Shown here in pieces: positions 10,347 through 21,555 of a DNA stretch of 64,000 nucleotides; positions within the stretch are counted from its first letter, which is position 1, and every line of letters starts with the position of its first letter. The stretch comes from Ianthella basta (taxonomy: Eukaryota > Porifera > Demospongiae > Verongiida > Ianthellidae): the NCBI GenBank assembly GCA_964019415.1, contig OZ025879.1, positions 700,168 to 764,167 of the forward strand, written 5' to 3'. Both the position numbers and the translations under genes were made by a program. The notes below the pieces were generated by a model that worked only from the letters and a program-made list of their open reading frames with translations, did no database searches and was not told where the DNA came from.

Positions 10347-12105
10347 AGATGCTGATTTTTTGCAGGGTACCCAAAACTGTCAACCTCTATAGCTAATAAC
10401 ATACGTAGGCAACAGATAGAGTATTGCAGCATATACTTTTGTAGATGCACAGGATATGTGCATACTGTATGTACAATTGTTATGGACTATTGGCTAAAAA
10501 TGGCGGATGAAACCAATTAATTTTGGTCCAATTACTGCAGTGTTGTTTCCTTTGATGAGAGCTCTAGGGAGTCCTTATCCTGTGTTGAGTATACAGATAC
10601 AAATAGTACATTAATAGCACATCTTGTTCTGTCTGTACTGACCTATGTGGGCGATTCCATTTGATGATGGAATCATTGCTTGTAATGTGTTACTATATTA
10701 CCAAGATTTCCTGTTTCTGCATGCACATGTGTTGCTGTGTGAAGGATTAGTTGATAATGGCCCATCTGGTCAGATGGAGTCTGTAAATTTACTTCAAATG
10801 GAAAACACTAAGTCTTGATGCTGATGAGTAAGCTTATCTGGATGCATGTCATACAATAAGATGTACATTGTACCGTTATATGATAGGAGCTGAATTTGTA
10901 TGTGTGGGGGAGGGGTGCTGCCTAAATCTCTGGGGGTGCCAAATCCCTGGGGGGTGCCTAAATCCCTGGGGGTGCCTAAATCCCATATCCATAAAGAATT
11001 ATGCATTTCCATTGCAACTACTTCAAAGCAGTTGCAATATTACAACTACATTAAAGTTACATAAACTGGGAGTTCATATAAGAATCATCTTCACTGAATA
11101 TAGCAATGCTTCAAGTTCTTTTGGAAGCATGCAACGACATCTTAGTGGCAAGTGTTTGTATATATCACTGGCTATAGCATAATGCACTGTGTAGCTTGTG
11201 TGTATGCACACACCCACACACACAGCCTGCAGTACATGGGGTCACTACTGCATCCACACTGGAGAGATGGCAACACCAATCTTAGCCCAGCACTATGCAG
11301 GAGTGTACATTTGTATACTGTATATGTACACCAGCACCTGGTACGTAAGTTTAGCTACATGCATCATAATATATACAGAACAGACGCCAACAGGACTTAT
11401 GTGCATCCCTAGCTTACTCCAATGCATGTCAAGAAAGGGCTACACAAGCACAGCTCCATAGGCCCAGCATGAGTCAGTGTAACAGGCAAGTATCACACTA
11501 GCTTCTATAATCGACACACAATTCCTTAATTAATTCTTGTAAACAGATTGATGTTTAAGTGTTGTTTGTGCTAGATGTGTTCTTCTTTCGTATTTGAACA
11601 ACTGCTCATGACTGTAGAGAGCCTTTACATTCAAGGTATACTGGAGAATAGAGAACACAGAGATTGAGTTATGGTCAATATCCATTGGTACAGAGCCTTA
11701 TGAACGTGCAGTGTGGTAGTTGTACATGCAGACAATGATATGAGATGATTGCTGTGCATGTGTAGCAGTCAATATGGAAGGAATAATGAGTGTAATCACA
11801 ACTGGAGTACAATAGAGGGAACTACAGTCCAGAGATTGACAGTGAATGTGTGTAGTTAAGGATACAATCTGTGTCACTGCACACACAGTGGGAGATCATG
11901 TGTAGCCAAGTCCATTCTGTTATCATCACTAGCTACATCCACCATGTGATCGCCAATCATGATGGCCTCCCCTCTCAAAAGGCAGGCCGGTAGTGGTGTG
12001 TGTGGGCTGCTTCCTAGGGCATCACTCCTTATATGGTAGTCTAGGAGCCCTGTGGCCAAGAGGTGTACATTAGTGAAGCCTCCCAACCTGCATGCCTTGG
12101 CTGAG
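8489..12105. repeat. Recent ~3.6-kb tandem duplication (partner 2169-5788)
   Basis: From intron 2 of gene B to about 12105 the sequence is near-identical to 2169-5788 at a constant offset of 6317 (6320 before the poly-C tract). It covers exons 3-6, all introns and about 1.76 kb of 3' flank. Identity stops at the right end within GGCTGAGA, where the A copy continues into AAGGCATG and the B copy jumps into an inverted family 2 fragment. The stretch 10347-12105 holds no gene. Confidence 0.85.
10918..10982. repeat. Short G-rich tandem repeat, copy after gene B
   Basis: About four imperfect copies of the CCTAAATCCCTGGGGG unit, slightly shorter than the copy at 4600-4665. It is one of the few differences between the otherwise near-identical A and B 3' blocks. 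Confidence 0.7.
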
Positions 12106-12107
12106 AT

Positions 12108-12545
12108 ACCAGCCGAGTGTCCCATGTCAGTGCTACCAGCTGATGGCAGAGAGGGAAGAAGAGTGTAGTGCTAATTTCACAGTGCAGATGCAATAACAGT
12201 GCTACGTATGTTACGATACAGTACATACTACTTGTTGTAGATGGGCCTCTAGATGACGCTGTTGGCATCAGTTGTGTAGTGCTTTCTCTGGTAGTACTGG
12301 TTACCTGAGAATGTGGACAGCATGGGTGTAGGAAATGATCAGGTCCTGAATTGTAACAGGAAAGAGAGTAGACTTTCAGCAGTCAACATGCATGAATAGT
12401 TTCCAGAGTGTTGTACTTCCCACAAGCATTGTCATTGGAGAGGTGCTCTGTGCTATGGACTGAAGGCCTCAGAACTAGAGAACACCAGTGTGAAATCCCA
12501 TAATTATGTCATTAGTTAATAAGGCCTATTATATGAAATGAGGGA
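12108..12545 (-). pseudogene. Inverted fragment of a family 2 gene
   Basis: Read on the minus strand this is part of a family 2 gene: upstream intron sequence (12545 down to about 12354, matching 7340-7900 with internal deletions), a stalk exon (about 12353-12240, open in phase 1, containing STTQLMPTASSRGP), an intron and the first bases of the transmembrane exon (GSTDMGHSAG) ending at 12108. It is joined on the left to the 3' block of gene B and on the right to the middle of family 1 exon 4 of copy C. It is a rearrangement scar and cannot be expressed as a complete gene. Confidence 0.75.
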
Positions 12546-12549
12546 GATC

Positions 12550-13843
12550 ATCTGGACACAGACGAGGGGAGGTTCCCATGGGTGGGGTGGACCACACCCC
12601 TTGAGGAGATCATCTTTGACTTTGGCAGCCTCCATCAGTTTGGCTCCATCTCAGTGCATGCTTACTTCAACAGCTTAGGAGTGAGATGGTTTAATAATAT
12701 TGAGGTGGCCATCTCTCAAAACATGGAACAGTGGAATGCATTCTCCCCTGAACTAAATGACCTTCGTGGCCCACAGAATGTTATGGTGCCAACTGTGGTA
12801 GCTGACGGCAGTATTGCAGAAGGTCGTTATGTCCGTCTTCGCTTTGACAACTTTCAAGGCTCAGGGCTAATGCTCATCAGTGAGGTGTCCTTTGACAGTA
12901 CAGCTGGTGAGTTTACCATACTCATTACAGATTGCTTCCACATCCTGACCCAATCTGCTTTGTTTGTTGCTCCTTCACAGTACCTCCAACCAGTGCACCA
13001 GTGAGCATTGATGGCCTTCTGGTAGGAGTAATTGTTGCAATTGCTGCTCTGATTGTTGTAATCATCACTGCATCCCTTGCTACCTGCTGCATCATAAAGA
13101 AGAGAAGGGTGTCAACCAGGGCACCAAGGTGAACTACACACCAACTGCACAGTTTGTACCCATGTACACGCTTGCATGAAGCCTTATAAGTGTCGCTCCT
13201 ACGTGAGTGTAATGACAAACGTATACTCTGACAGAAGACTGTGGGATGTAGGTGTTACACAATATCGCAGTTTATGAACACTGTCCTTTGGTTATTACTA
13301 CACATACATACGTTCTGTATAAAGGGAACCAGATTACCATTTCACATTGATCATGCAGAGATGTGCATGTTAGTATGTACTTACATTTTTACGTAAGATG
13401 AACAACTTAGTATGTACTTAAGTAACACAGGTATTCTATTCTACACATGCACTCACAGTGTAGAGTATGTCTATACTTGTAGCAAGTCATTCAGTACATT
13501 GCTCTCCCTCAGGGGTGAAAGTCCTGTACAATACAGCTATCCTTACAACAATCCTCCAACTGAGATGGAGAAGAACCCGGCTTATGCTACCATAGAGACA
13601 GGCCAGAGTGTGGGGTCACAAAACGATGAAGGCAATGTGATGGATCATCTCTACGCAACAATTGACGCAAGGGAAGACAATATAGCTAGCTACAGTGCAC
13701 TAAGTGATGAGGACGCAACAATTGGCAGGGAGGAGGACAATACAGAAGCTAGTGCACTAAGTGCACTAAGTGCACTAAGTGCACTAAGTGCACTAAGTGA
13801 TGAGGACACACTGCAAAGTGCTTCTGAGCCTTCACACATATGA
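12550..13843 (+). pseudogene. Family 1 receptor C, 5'-truncated (half DS-like domain, TM, long tail)
   Basis: Remaining exons: partial exon 4 from 12550 to 12906, exon 5 12981-13128, exon 6 13513-13843. Signal peptide, both Ig domains and the start of the DS-like domain are missing, cut exactly where the inverted family 2 fragment ends. What remains is open and in frame, and closely resembles gene E in the TM segment (ASLATCC) and the longer tail: NPAYATI, DHLYATI, DNIASYSALSDED. The Ala-Leu-Ser stretch near the end is expanded by a 9-base repeat at 13748-13798. It ends EPSHI, still a class I PDZ-type sequence. Probably non-functional, though the TM-tail exons could serve as donors for gene conversion. 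Confidence 0.8.
13748..13798 (+). repeat. In-frame 9-bp repeat (AGTGCACTA)n in receptor tail
   Basis: Five tandem AGTGCACTA units encode repeated Ser-Ala-Leu in the cytoplasmic tail of copy C. All other copies have a single unit at this site. It preserves the frame. Confidence 0.9.
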
Positions 13844-14908
13844 GGATACTGGCATTCATTCAAAGGGTGACTGAAACTTTCGCCATTAATGGCTAATAGA
13901 TATAGTCTATACAGATTATAAATAGAAGATAAAAATGCATAAAATTATATGTTTTTTGTAGATTCACAGACAGGATATGTAAAGACAGCAACATACAATT
14001 ATTGTTGTTATGAACTATTGGTGGAAAATGGTGGCCATGAAATGGGTCTAGTGCAGTGTTTGTCTCCATTATGCAATGAGCTCTAGTCTGTGACTCAAGC
14101 TCTTTATCCTGTGTTGGTTAAACCAGTTACAAAGAGTACATTAATAACACATCTTGTTCTGTCTCTACTGACCTATGTGGGAGATTCCATTTGATGACGG
14201 ATTCATTGTTTCTAATGTGCTACTACCATGCTTTCTGTTTGTGCATGCACATGTGTCATTATGTGAACGATAAGTTAATAATGATCCGTCTAGTCAGATG
14301 GAGTCTGTAAACTTACCTCAAGCAGAGAACACTTGACGTTGATGAGTAAGCTCAACTGGAGGCATGCCATACAATAGGATGTACATTGTACCATTATTAC
14401 AAGAGCTGTTCATTAACAGTGCATGTTGTACTGTACTGTGCTATGCATGCTCAATGTCAATTGCAAAGGTGACGGATTACCTTAGTATTTAAATAAGGAA
14501 GTAGCCTGGTTTGGGCTGCAACTTTTACCCCTCTTCCACCTTGCTTGTATGAGGAACTGGTGTATCAAGTGAAAAGAACGGACCAGCCATATATGCAGTG
14601 AAACGTGTAAACCATGTTGGGGTGTGGCCGGTCTGTTCTTTTCACTTGACCCAAACACACAGTACTCCAGCTAGCTGAGTCAGGGTATGGCAAACCACAA
14701 GGGAATACCCCACTACTGCTGCATCTATTTGCAAATGGCTGCCACACCAGGGACAGCGATTATCACATGACTTAGTTCCAGGTCAAGATGAATGCCTTTA
14801 ATGTACTTATGGCACACATATGAGCACTCGAGGCTACATTTTTAAATGTGTTTGTAACTGTCTCATTTATCTGCAGTAAATGTTCACTGTCTTCTAGGTA
14901 GATTGAAG
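13844..14908. other. 3' flank of copy C, no gene seen
   Basis: About 1.06 kb matching the 3' flank of gene E (30625-31919) with differences. It includes the second palindromic MITE-like copy at 14565-14652. No coding region is supported. Confidence 0.55.
14565..14652. repeat. Palindromic MITE-like element, copy 2
   Basis: The best preserved copy: left arm TCAAGTGAAAAGAACGGACC, right arm GGTCTGTTCTTTTCACTTGA, separated by about 45 bases. It lies 257 bases upstream of the family 2 ATG at 14909. Confidence 0.65.
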
Positions 14909-16795
14909 ATGTGTCTGTCCATTGCACCTGTGTGTGTGTTACTGCTGTTGGTAATTGAACGTTGCACTTAAGGTAAGCATGTAATGTGTTTGTAGCACAT
15001 GCAGAGCTGAAGACAAGTATTTAGAGAACAACAATCAGACATATGTATGATCACTGCCATGCCAGACAGAATACTAATAGCTAGTTGTAAGAAGCAAATG
15101 GTTGATGCGTGCTTGCTCAAATTCGGTAATTGATCCAATGAAGGAAGGCATGATGCATTGTTCTATAGTTGTTGGTGAACAGAAGATCCAAGATGGCGGA
15201 CGGTTTGTTGGGAATTTTGCTTATTCGCGCACCCTTTGGTCATGATAGCACCGTTCGCTGGGGCAGGTTAGTCTCAACTCGGAGGGGCGCCTGCTAGAAA
15301 AGTCACAAACATCTGCTTCACTTTCATTGTGTGGCTTAGCTAGCTAGCAAGCTGCACCTGGCTAGAATACTTAGTCTATGTAGGGATGGTAGTGCGTGTA
15401 TGCTTAAAAGGGAAAGCTCCTCTCCATCCCTTGGGATCACCAGCTCTCCTTTACTCCTGGCAACTCTCACCAGTTCATCAATGTTTTAACTGCTCACATG
15501 ATACACTTACCATCAGTCGATAAATGCTGACAGTCACTTTGGTGTCATATAATATTATTCAACTTCATTAATCTGTGTGAGCTACAGTGTGTATTGATCC
15601 TAAGTACAGCCCATCCTAGTGTATACTGCAACATCCAGCTAGCTCTGCCTGTTATCTCCACCCACATGGATTGTGTCTCCTCAGCTCACACTACTATAAC
15701 CTGCATGAATTCACAATGATAGTTACCGTCATTGCAAATATCGCGCACTGTAGGTACACCTTCACCCGTACACCTCCACCCGTACACCTCCATCCTCAGC
15801 CAGTGGCAATCATGCAGCTTTGTGCTCATCCCCTAATTCCATTCCCACTTCTGCTCTGGAAGGAAGTGGAAATAGGGACTGGGTACGGAGCTACATTGCA
15901 TGTAGGGAGTAATTCATAACGACAGTACATTGGCTTAAAAGATGTTTCTAACAGATATTCAGGTGTAGGTGTATTAAAACCAGACAGTATCAACTCCCCA
16001 CTCAGCTGGTAATGCTGCTTTATGTTCTTCTCCATCCGTGTGGCTAGTGTGCTCATCTAACACTTCCTGCTAACTTCTCTATCCACTGTACCTCCAGGGC
16101 TCATGGCATCTCAGTAATGTATGCTGTGGCTATCAGCAGACTACCTGTTTTGTATTCATAATGCTGGCGAATAATGCAACTACAATGTCTACAGTACAAA
16201 TAGCAATCTGTGTATCATATTGACTGGTTAAAAGTCTGCTTACTTTCCTGTTCCAATTCAGGAACTGAAGTGCTTCCTACACCCGTGCTGCCTGCATCCT
16301 CAGGCAACATTGCTACTGAAGAAAGTACTACACAACTGATGCCAACGATGTCCCCTAGAGGCCCACCTACACCAAGTAGTATGTACTGTATTGTAACATA
16401 CGTAGCACTGTTATTGCATCTGCACCGTGAAATTAGCACTACACTCTTCTTCCCTCTCTGCCACCAGCTGGTAGCACTGACATGGGACACTCGGCTAGTA
16501 TCTCTAGTGCGCTGTTCTTTGCTGGCATGCTAGCTGGAGCTGTCTTTGCTGGTCCTGTTGGGGCACTGTCCGTGGTATGTTACAATTGGAAGAGGCAGCA
16601 GGTAAGGACAGGGACAAGGTGAGTTGTCATGGGGGTCAGATTGCTAGCCTAACGTGTTGACTGCATTGCCTACACTCGTGTCCATACAGGGACAGTGCAA
16701 CGGATGATGATAAAACAGGGACGGCTTACGACTACCCAGCAGATTGCAGTGTCCAGTTGGAGGAGAACCCAGCATACGCCAGCATGAGGAAATAA
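14909..16795 (+). CDS. Family 2 receptor, copy 2: stalk-TM-NPAYASM tail; stop in signal exon
   Basis: Recognised exons: 14909-14972 (signal peptide MCLSIAPVCVLLLLVIERCT), 16262-16375 (stalk, rich in Pro, Thr and Ser), 16468-16618 (TM) and 16690-16795 (tail). All joins keep frame (phases 1, 1, 2). The TM helix reads ISSALFFAGMLAGAVFAG and continues to SVVCYNWKRQQ. The tail has YDYPAD and ends ENPAYASMRK, an NPxY motif overlapping YxxM. The signal exon carries TAA at 14969-14971 where other copies have GAA, so this copy is probably silenced unless a different first exon is used. The 1.3-kb first intron may hide further exons; a Ser-rich open stretch after CCTCAG near 15799 is possible but has no clear donor. 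No named family is recognised. Confidence 0.65.
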
Positions 16796-18644
16796 TGATA
16801 TTCATGAGTAGCAGTAGTAATCAAATTGGTAGTCATCAATCCGGACTAGAGGTGGAGCCTGAACCTCTATTGGTGACTACAGTAGGAGATTACGGATTGA
16901 GTTGGTCGACACATTGTTACGCAGATAGAGCGCGCCGGAGTGGTGAGCCAGTTGCGGTGGGAGAGAGGTGGGGTGTGGGGAATGGCAGACGCCAGATCCA
17001 AGTTCTTGTTACGTGGGTGGAAGCCGCTCGTAAACAATAGTCGACATGAAACTGGAGTGGAATTCGAGCACGAGCCTTTCAGGACTGCATTCTCATTTAA
17101 TTCTGTGCGATCCGCCGCACACGATAGTCTAATAAACTAGCCTATACGTAGGAAGCCCCCCCCCGGGTCCAGGCCCTAGCTGTTGATGGTGTAGCTACTG
17201 CTGAGCTCGTGAAGGTTCGTCTAGTCACGCTAGAATGGCAGGTTCCTTGGTGTTGCTGGTGGCTATATACTTCAATTAGTCACAAAGAGACTAGCTACCC
17301 ACTAGTTACCCCCTCAATGATTACCTGGAAATGGCATTCATTAGCAGAAACTGTTCTTGTTGTTGGGGTAGGCTAAGTGCTGTGATGTCATGGCTGACAT
17401 GATGTCCTACACAGACATTGGCTAGCTACCATAGGTTCTGTGTTAATGTACACTGAAGTAGCTTGTGTCACTCACAGTATAACTAGCCGATGGAATGTTG
17501 CGTGTGTACTACTAATAACCATGCGTGTCTGCAGTGAATAACGTATCCTCGGTTGGCCTTGCCTTGTGGCTCAAGGACTGCATGGTTCCAGCTGCACTTC
17601 TTACACTTGCAAAATTATGTAGAAAGTTGTACTTCACACAAGTGTTCCCCTCAGTGGTTGAGCCCATGCAGGCAGATCCAACTCTATTGCAGATGTAGCC
17701 TTGTACCCAGCCCCATATGCACCGCTGGCACACATGCATGGGTGCAGATGTAGCTGTAGATGTTACAAGATAGACTGTTGAGGATGCTTGCAGGTCCTAT
17801 ACTTCGTTGATGATGTTGTTAACATCTCAGGTGAATTTGTTTTGCACATGAACAAGAAACCATGCATGCACACATGCACACAAGGAGGTGGTCAGAGGAA
17901 GCTACATGGCTGCACTGTCTTTGAGTTCACTCCTCACCATTGTGTTTCTGTCTGCTAACTTTGCACTGTTAAAAGTAGGGAGTGATGATCACACCCAAAT
18001 CTGGTGTGAATTGGTTGCCACTGTAAGTGCACCCATTTGCAGTGTGATGTTCCCCCATGCAGTACACAACATACCATTATATGTGAACAGTTTGTAAGAG
18101 ACTATATTAAGCACTTCATGGTACCTAATAATACATTATAAACTGCACAAATGTAGCATACTTAATTTGAGGAGGTCCTCCAACTGTACACAGCATGCCA
18201 TTAGGCTAAGCTGTATCCTGGGTAGCTATATATGTACTTAGATAGCTTGTAGGATTCCAAGTAAACTCTCATCTTTGCATATGAATTACTTCAAAGTCTC
18301 TTAATCTATCAGAAATGATGTGTGGAAAGTGTGGATATATACTGGTGTCAGTGTGAATGTCACACTAAAGTGACGGTGCAACTGATTACACCCTTGGTGT
18401 GAGCACTGAGTGGTGTGACAGTCAAACTATTTTTTAACAGTGTAGGCAGTGAATGAGAAGATGCAGTGAAGTTTATGTACAATCCATGCTGTGTTTTGTG
18501 AACTTGCTGATGGTAAATGAGGAGTGATTTGGGTAAGATTGCTGTATTTGCAGACGGCGTATATATACTCTGGTTGTTGAATGTTAATGTTCAGTCACTT
18601 TCAACTTTCTGTCTGTGTAGGTTGTGACAGGACAAAGTGGTGGA
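16796..18644. other. Module spacer before gene D
   Basis: Paralogous to 164-1723. No confident gene. A conserved open stretch starts near 17534 after CTGCAG and stays open to the same stop as in the first copy. The conserved acceptor-like tctgtgtag is at 18612-18620. Confidence 0.55.
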
Positions 18645-21021
18645 ATGGAGTGTGTAGTTGTGTTGTGTCTGTTGTCAGGTAAGTGGTGACCTGTGTAGTG
18701 GTCTGGGTGAGGCTGGGTGAACAGACACTGAGTGATATCTACCTCTTTCCTCTTCAGCCTTTGGTGTACTTGTGGAAGGACAGGGCAACTTTGTACTACC
18801 ACCTGATAACAACTACAACCTCCCTCTTGATCCATACGAAGCAGCACAGACCGTCATTGTGTTCTGTATTTATAATGAAACTGGAGCTACACCTGACTAT
18901 GTGTTTAGAAGGGATGGAGTTCGCATTGAAACTGGTATAGTGCCAAATGTAGGAGTCAGTATTCCTGTTCCCATTGGAGACTACACCCCATCTGTGGAGG
19001 GCACCTACACATGCAGTGTAACTGTAAATGGACAAAGCAGGGGAACAAGGGACACCATTGTCAGTTTACCAGGTAAGTTCTGTATGCAACATGTATTTGT
19101 CTCACATGTACAGTCAGGTAGTGTCTGTTAGCCGGTACCCCCCCCCCCCCCCCCCCCCCCCACATGCAGTGTTGTTCTCGGTAGTAACTGCAGGAGAGAC
19201 AGTGTCAGTGAACTGCAGTCAGACAGGATACATCAGAACAGACTGGAGCTGGAGGAGGAATGGAGCTGACATCACATCTGATATGAGCGAGAGAGTGTAC
19301 ACTCAGCTGTCCACAAGGACCAATTTGAGACCAATGGTAAGTATACATGTTGTTCCCAACCACCAGAGTCTCTTCCTCCGCTTGCGATATGCACGTGTGA
19401 TGGACAATGGAGTGTACAGATGTGTCACGCAGGAAGGCACACAGACAGTCACACGGACAGTCACTGTGGATGTACACCCACCAGGTGGGACACTCCATAC
19501 TGTATGGCAACTAAGTATTGGGACATCATACCATAACATATAAGGCTTTTAGGACATTATACCATATAAGGCTAGCTAACCATGTAAGCTGTATGCACCA
19601 CTCTCTGTACATGTTCTTCCTACTGCTTCCCTCACAGCCAATGTCAGGTTCAATGACAGTGGCCCAGTGAGCTATGAGGTGCCTCTGCCCTTTGAGAACA
19701 ACACTGTGTCCTACACTGACTTCCTCTACAGTGGCAGTGAGGACAGTGGGATGCTGAGGGGAGGAGTGGGTCAGCTGGTGGATGGGGTGACGGGGACGGC
19801 GACACTGGACACAGACGAGGGGAGGTTCCCTTGGGTGGGGTGGACCACACCCCTTGAGGAGATCATCTTTGACTTTGGTAACCTCCATCAGTTTGGCTCC
19901 GTCTCAGTGCATTCTTACTTAAACAGCTCAGGAGTGAGATGGTTTAGTACTATTGAGGTGGCCATCTCTCAAAACATGGAACAGTGGAATGCATTCTCCC
20001 GACAACTAAATGACCTTCGTGGCCCACAGAATGTTATGGTGCCAACTGTGATGACTGTCGGCAGTACTGTAGAAGGTCGTTATGTCCGTCTTCACTTTGA
20101 CAACTTTCAAGGCTCAGGGCTAATGCTCATCAGTGAGGTGTCCTTTGACAGTACAGCTGGTGAGTTTCTTAACAGCCTAATAGCTACTCAACAATACAGC
20201 TTGCTTCCACATCCTGACCCAGTTGTGTCTTGCTCAAGAATCTCATATCAGTGTATTATCAATGCAACTATATGAGCACAATATCATTGACCACTTTGCT
20301 TTGTTTGTTTGCTCTTTTGCAGTACCTCCATCCAGTCCACCAGTGACCATTGATGGCCTTCTGGTAGGAGTAATAGTTGCAATTGCTGCTCTGATTGTTG
20401 TAATCATCACTGCATCTATCACTATCTCTTGCATCATACGGAAGAGAAGGGTGTCAACCAGGGCACCAAGGTGAGCTACACACCAACTGCACAGTTTGTA
20501 CCCATGTACACAGTGCATGCAGTTACCAAGGTGACTGGTGTCACGAACCCAGCCCTAGTGTAATGACAAACGTCTACTCTGGCAGAAGACTGTGGTAAGT
20601 GGCTATTGCACAATCGTCCTTTGATTATTGCTATGGGTATATGCACTACATGTATAAAGGGAACCAGGTTACCGCTTCACATCAATCATGCAGAGATGTG
20701 CGGTATGTATAGGTATAGCAGAGATATTCAATTGTACACATCTGTAGCGTAAATAGAATATGCATGCTTGCGGCATTATGTTCAGCACATTGCTCTCCCC
20801 TCAGAGGTGAAGGCTCTGTACATGACTACAGCTATCCTTACAATTACAACAATCCTCCAACTGAGATGGTCAAGAATCCAGCTTATGTTACCATGGAAAC
20901 AGGCCAGATTGTGAGGTCCCAAAATGATGAAGGCAATGTGACGGACCATGCCTACGCGACAGTTGGCATGGAGGAGGACAATACAGAAGCTAGTGCACTA
21001 ACTGATGAGTACACACTGTAG
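18645..21021 (+). CDS. Family 1 receptor D: PDZ-type C-terminus lost
   Basis: Exons 18645-18678, 18758-19072, 19170-19484, 19638-20159, 20323-20470, 20805-21021; 516 residues. Domains as in gene A. Exon 3 lacks six residues (DMATAV) found near its start in the other copies, in frame and before the first Ig cysteine. Intron 4 is longer because of an extra ~70-bp segment. The tail keeps [17 protein letters not shown] and DHAYATV, but a TAG at 21019-21021 replaces CAG, so the last residues (ending EPSYI in other copies) are not translated although their codons are still visible downstream. The same stop is present in the chimeric gene at 62504. A long C-homopolymer sits at the exon 3 acceptor (19138-19160). 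Confidence 0.82.
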
Positions 21022-21233
21022 AGTACCTCTGAGCCTTCATACATATGAAGGTGCTGATTTTGTTCACAGGGTGCCCAGAACCATCACCCTCTATAGCTAA
21101 TATACATACATAGACTACAGATAGAGTATTGCAGTGTATATGTTTGTAGTTGCACAGGATATGTACACATGGCAATATACTGTATGTGCAATTGTTATGG
21201 ACTATTGGCTGAAAATGGTGCATGAAACTGATT

Positions 21234-21303
21234 CGGCCATATATGCAGTGAAACATGCGAACCATGTTGGGGTGTGGCTGGTCCATTCTTTTCACTTGAC
21301 CCC
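21234..21303. repeat. Palindromic MITE-like element, copy 3 (left arm lost)
   Basis: Only the centre and right arm (CATTCTTTTCACTTGACC) remain; the left part is fused to the 3' block of gene D. It is 253 bases upstream of the next family 2 ATG. Confidence 0.55.
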
Positions 21304-21555
21304 AACACATTACTCTGGCTAGCCGAGCCAGGGGTATGGCAAACCACAAGGGAAATCCCCTTACTGCTGCATCTGTTTGCAAATGGCTGCCACTCCAGGG
21401 ACAGTGGTTATCACATGGCTTAGTTCCAGGTCAAGATGAATGCCTTTAATGTACTTATGGCGCACATATGAGCACTCAAGGCTACATTTTAAAATGTGTT
21501 CATAACTGCCTCATTCACCTGAAGTAAATGTTCACTGTCTTCCAGGTAGATTAAG

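Noticed and set aside
13513..13843. Classical ITIM in family 1 tails
   Set aside because: The residue two before the tyrosine is Pro or His in all copies, outside the I/V/L/S-x-Y-x-x-I/V/L consensus; only an ITIM-like core is present.
15671..15919. Extra family 2 exon in the large first intron
   Set aside because: An acceptor-like site and a short Ser-rich open stretch are shared with 24,714, but no donor in phase is visible; kept only as a remark.
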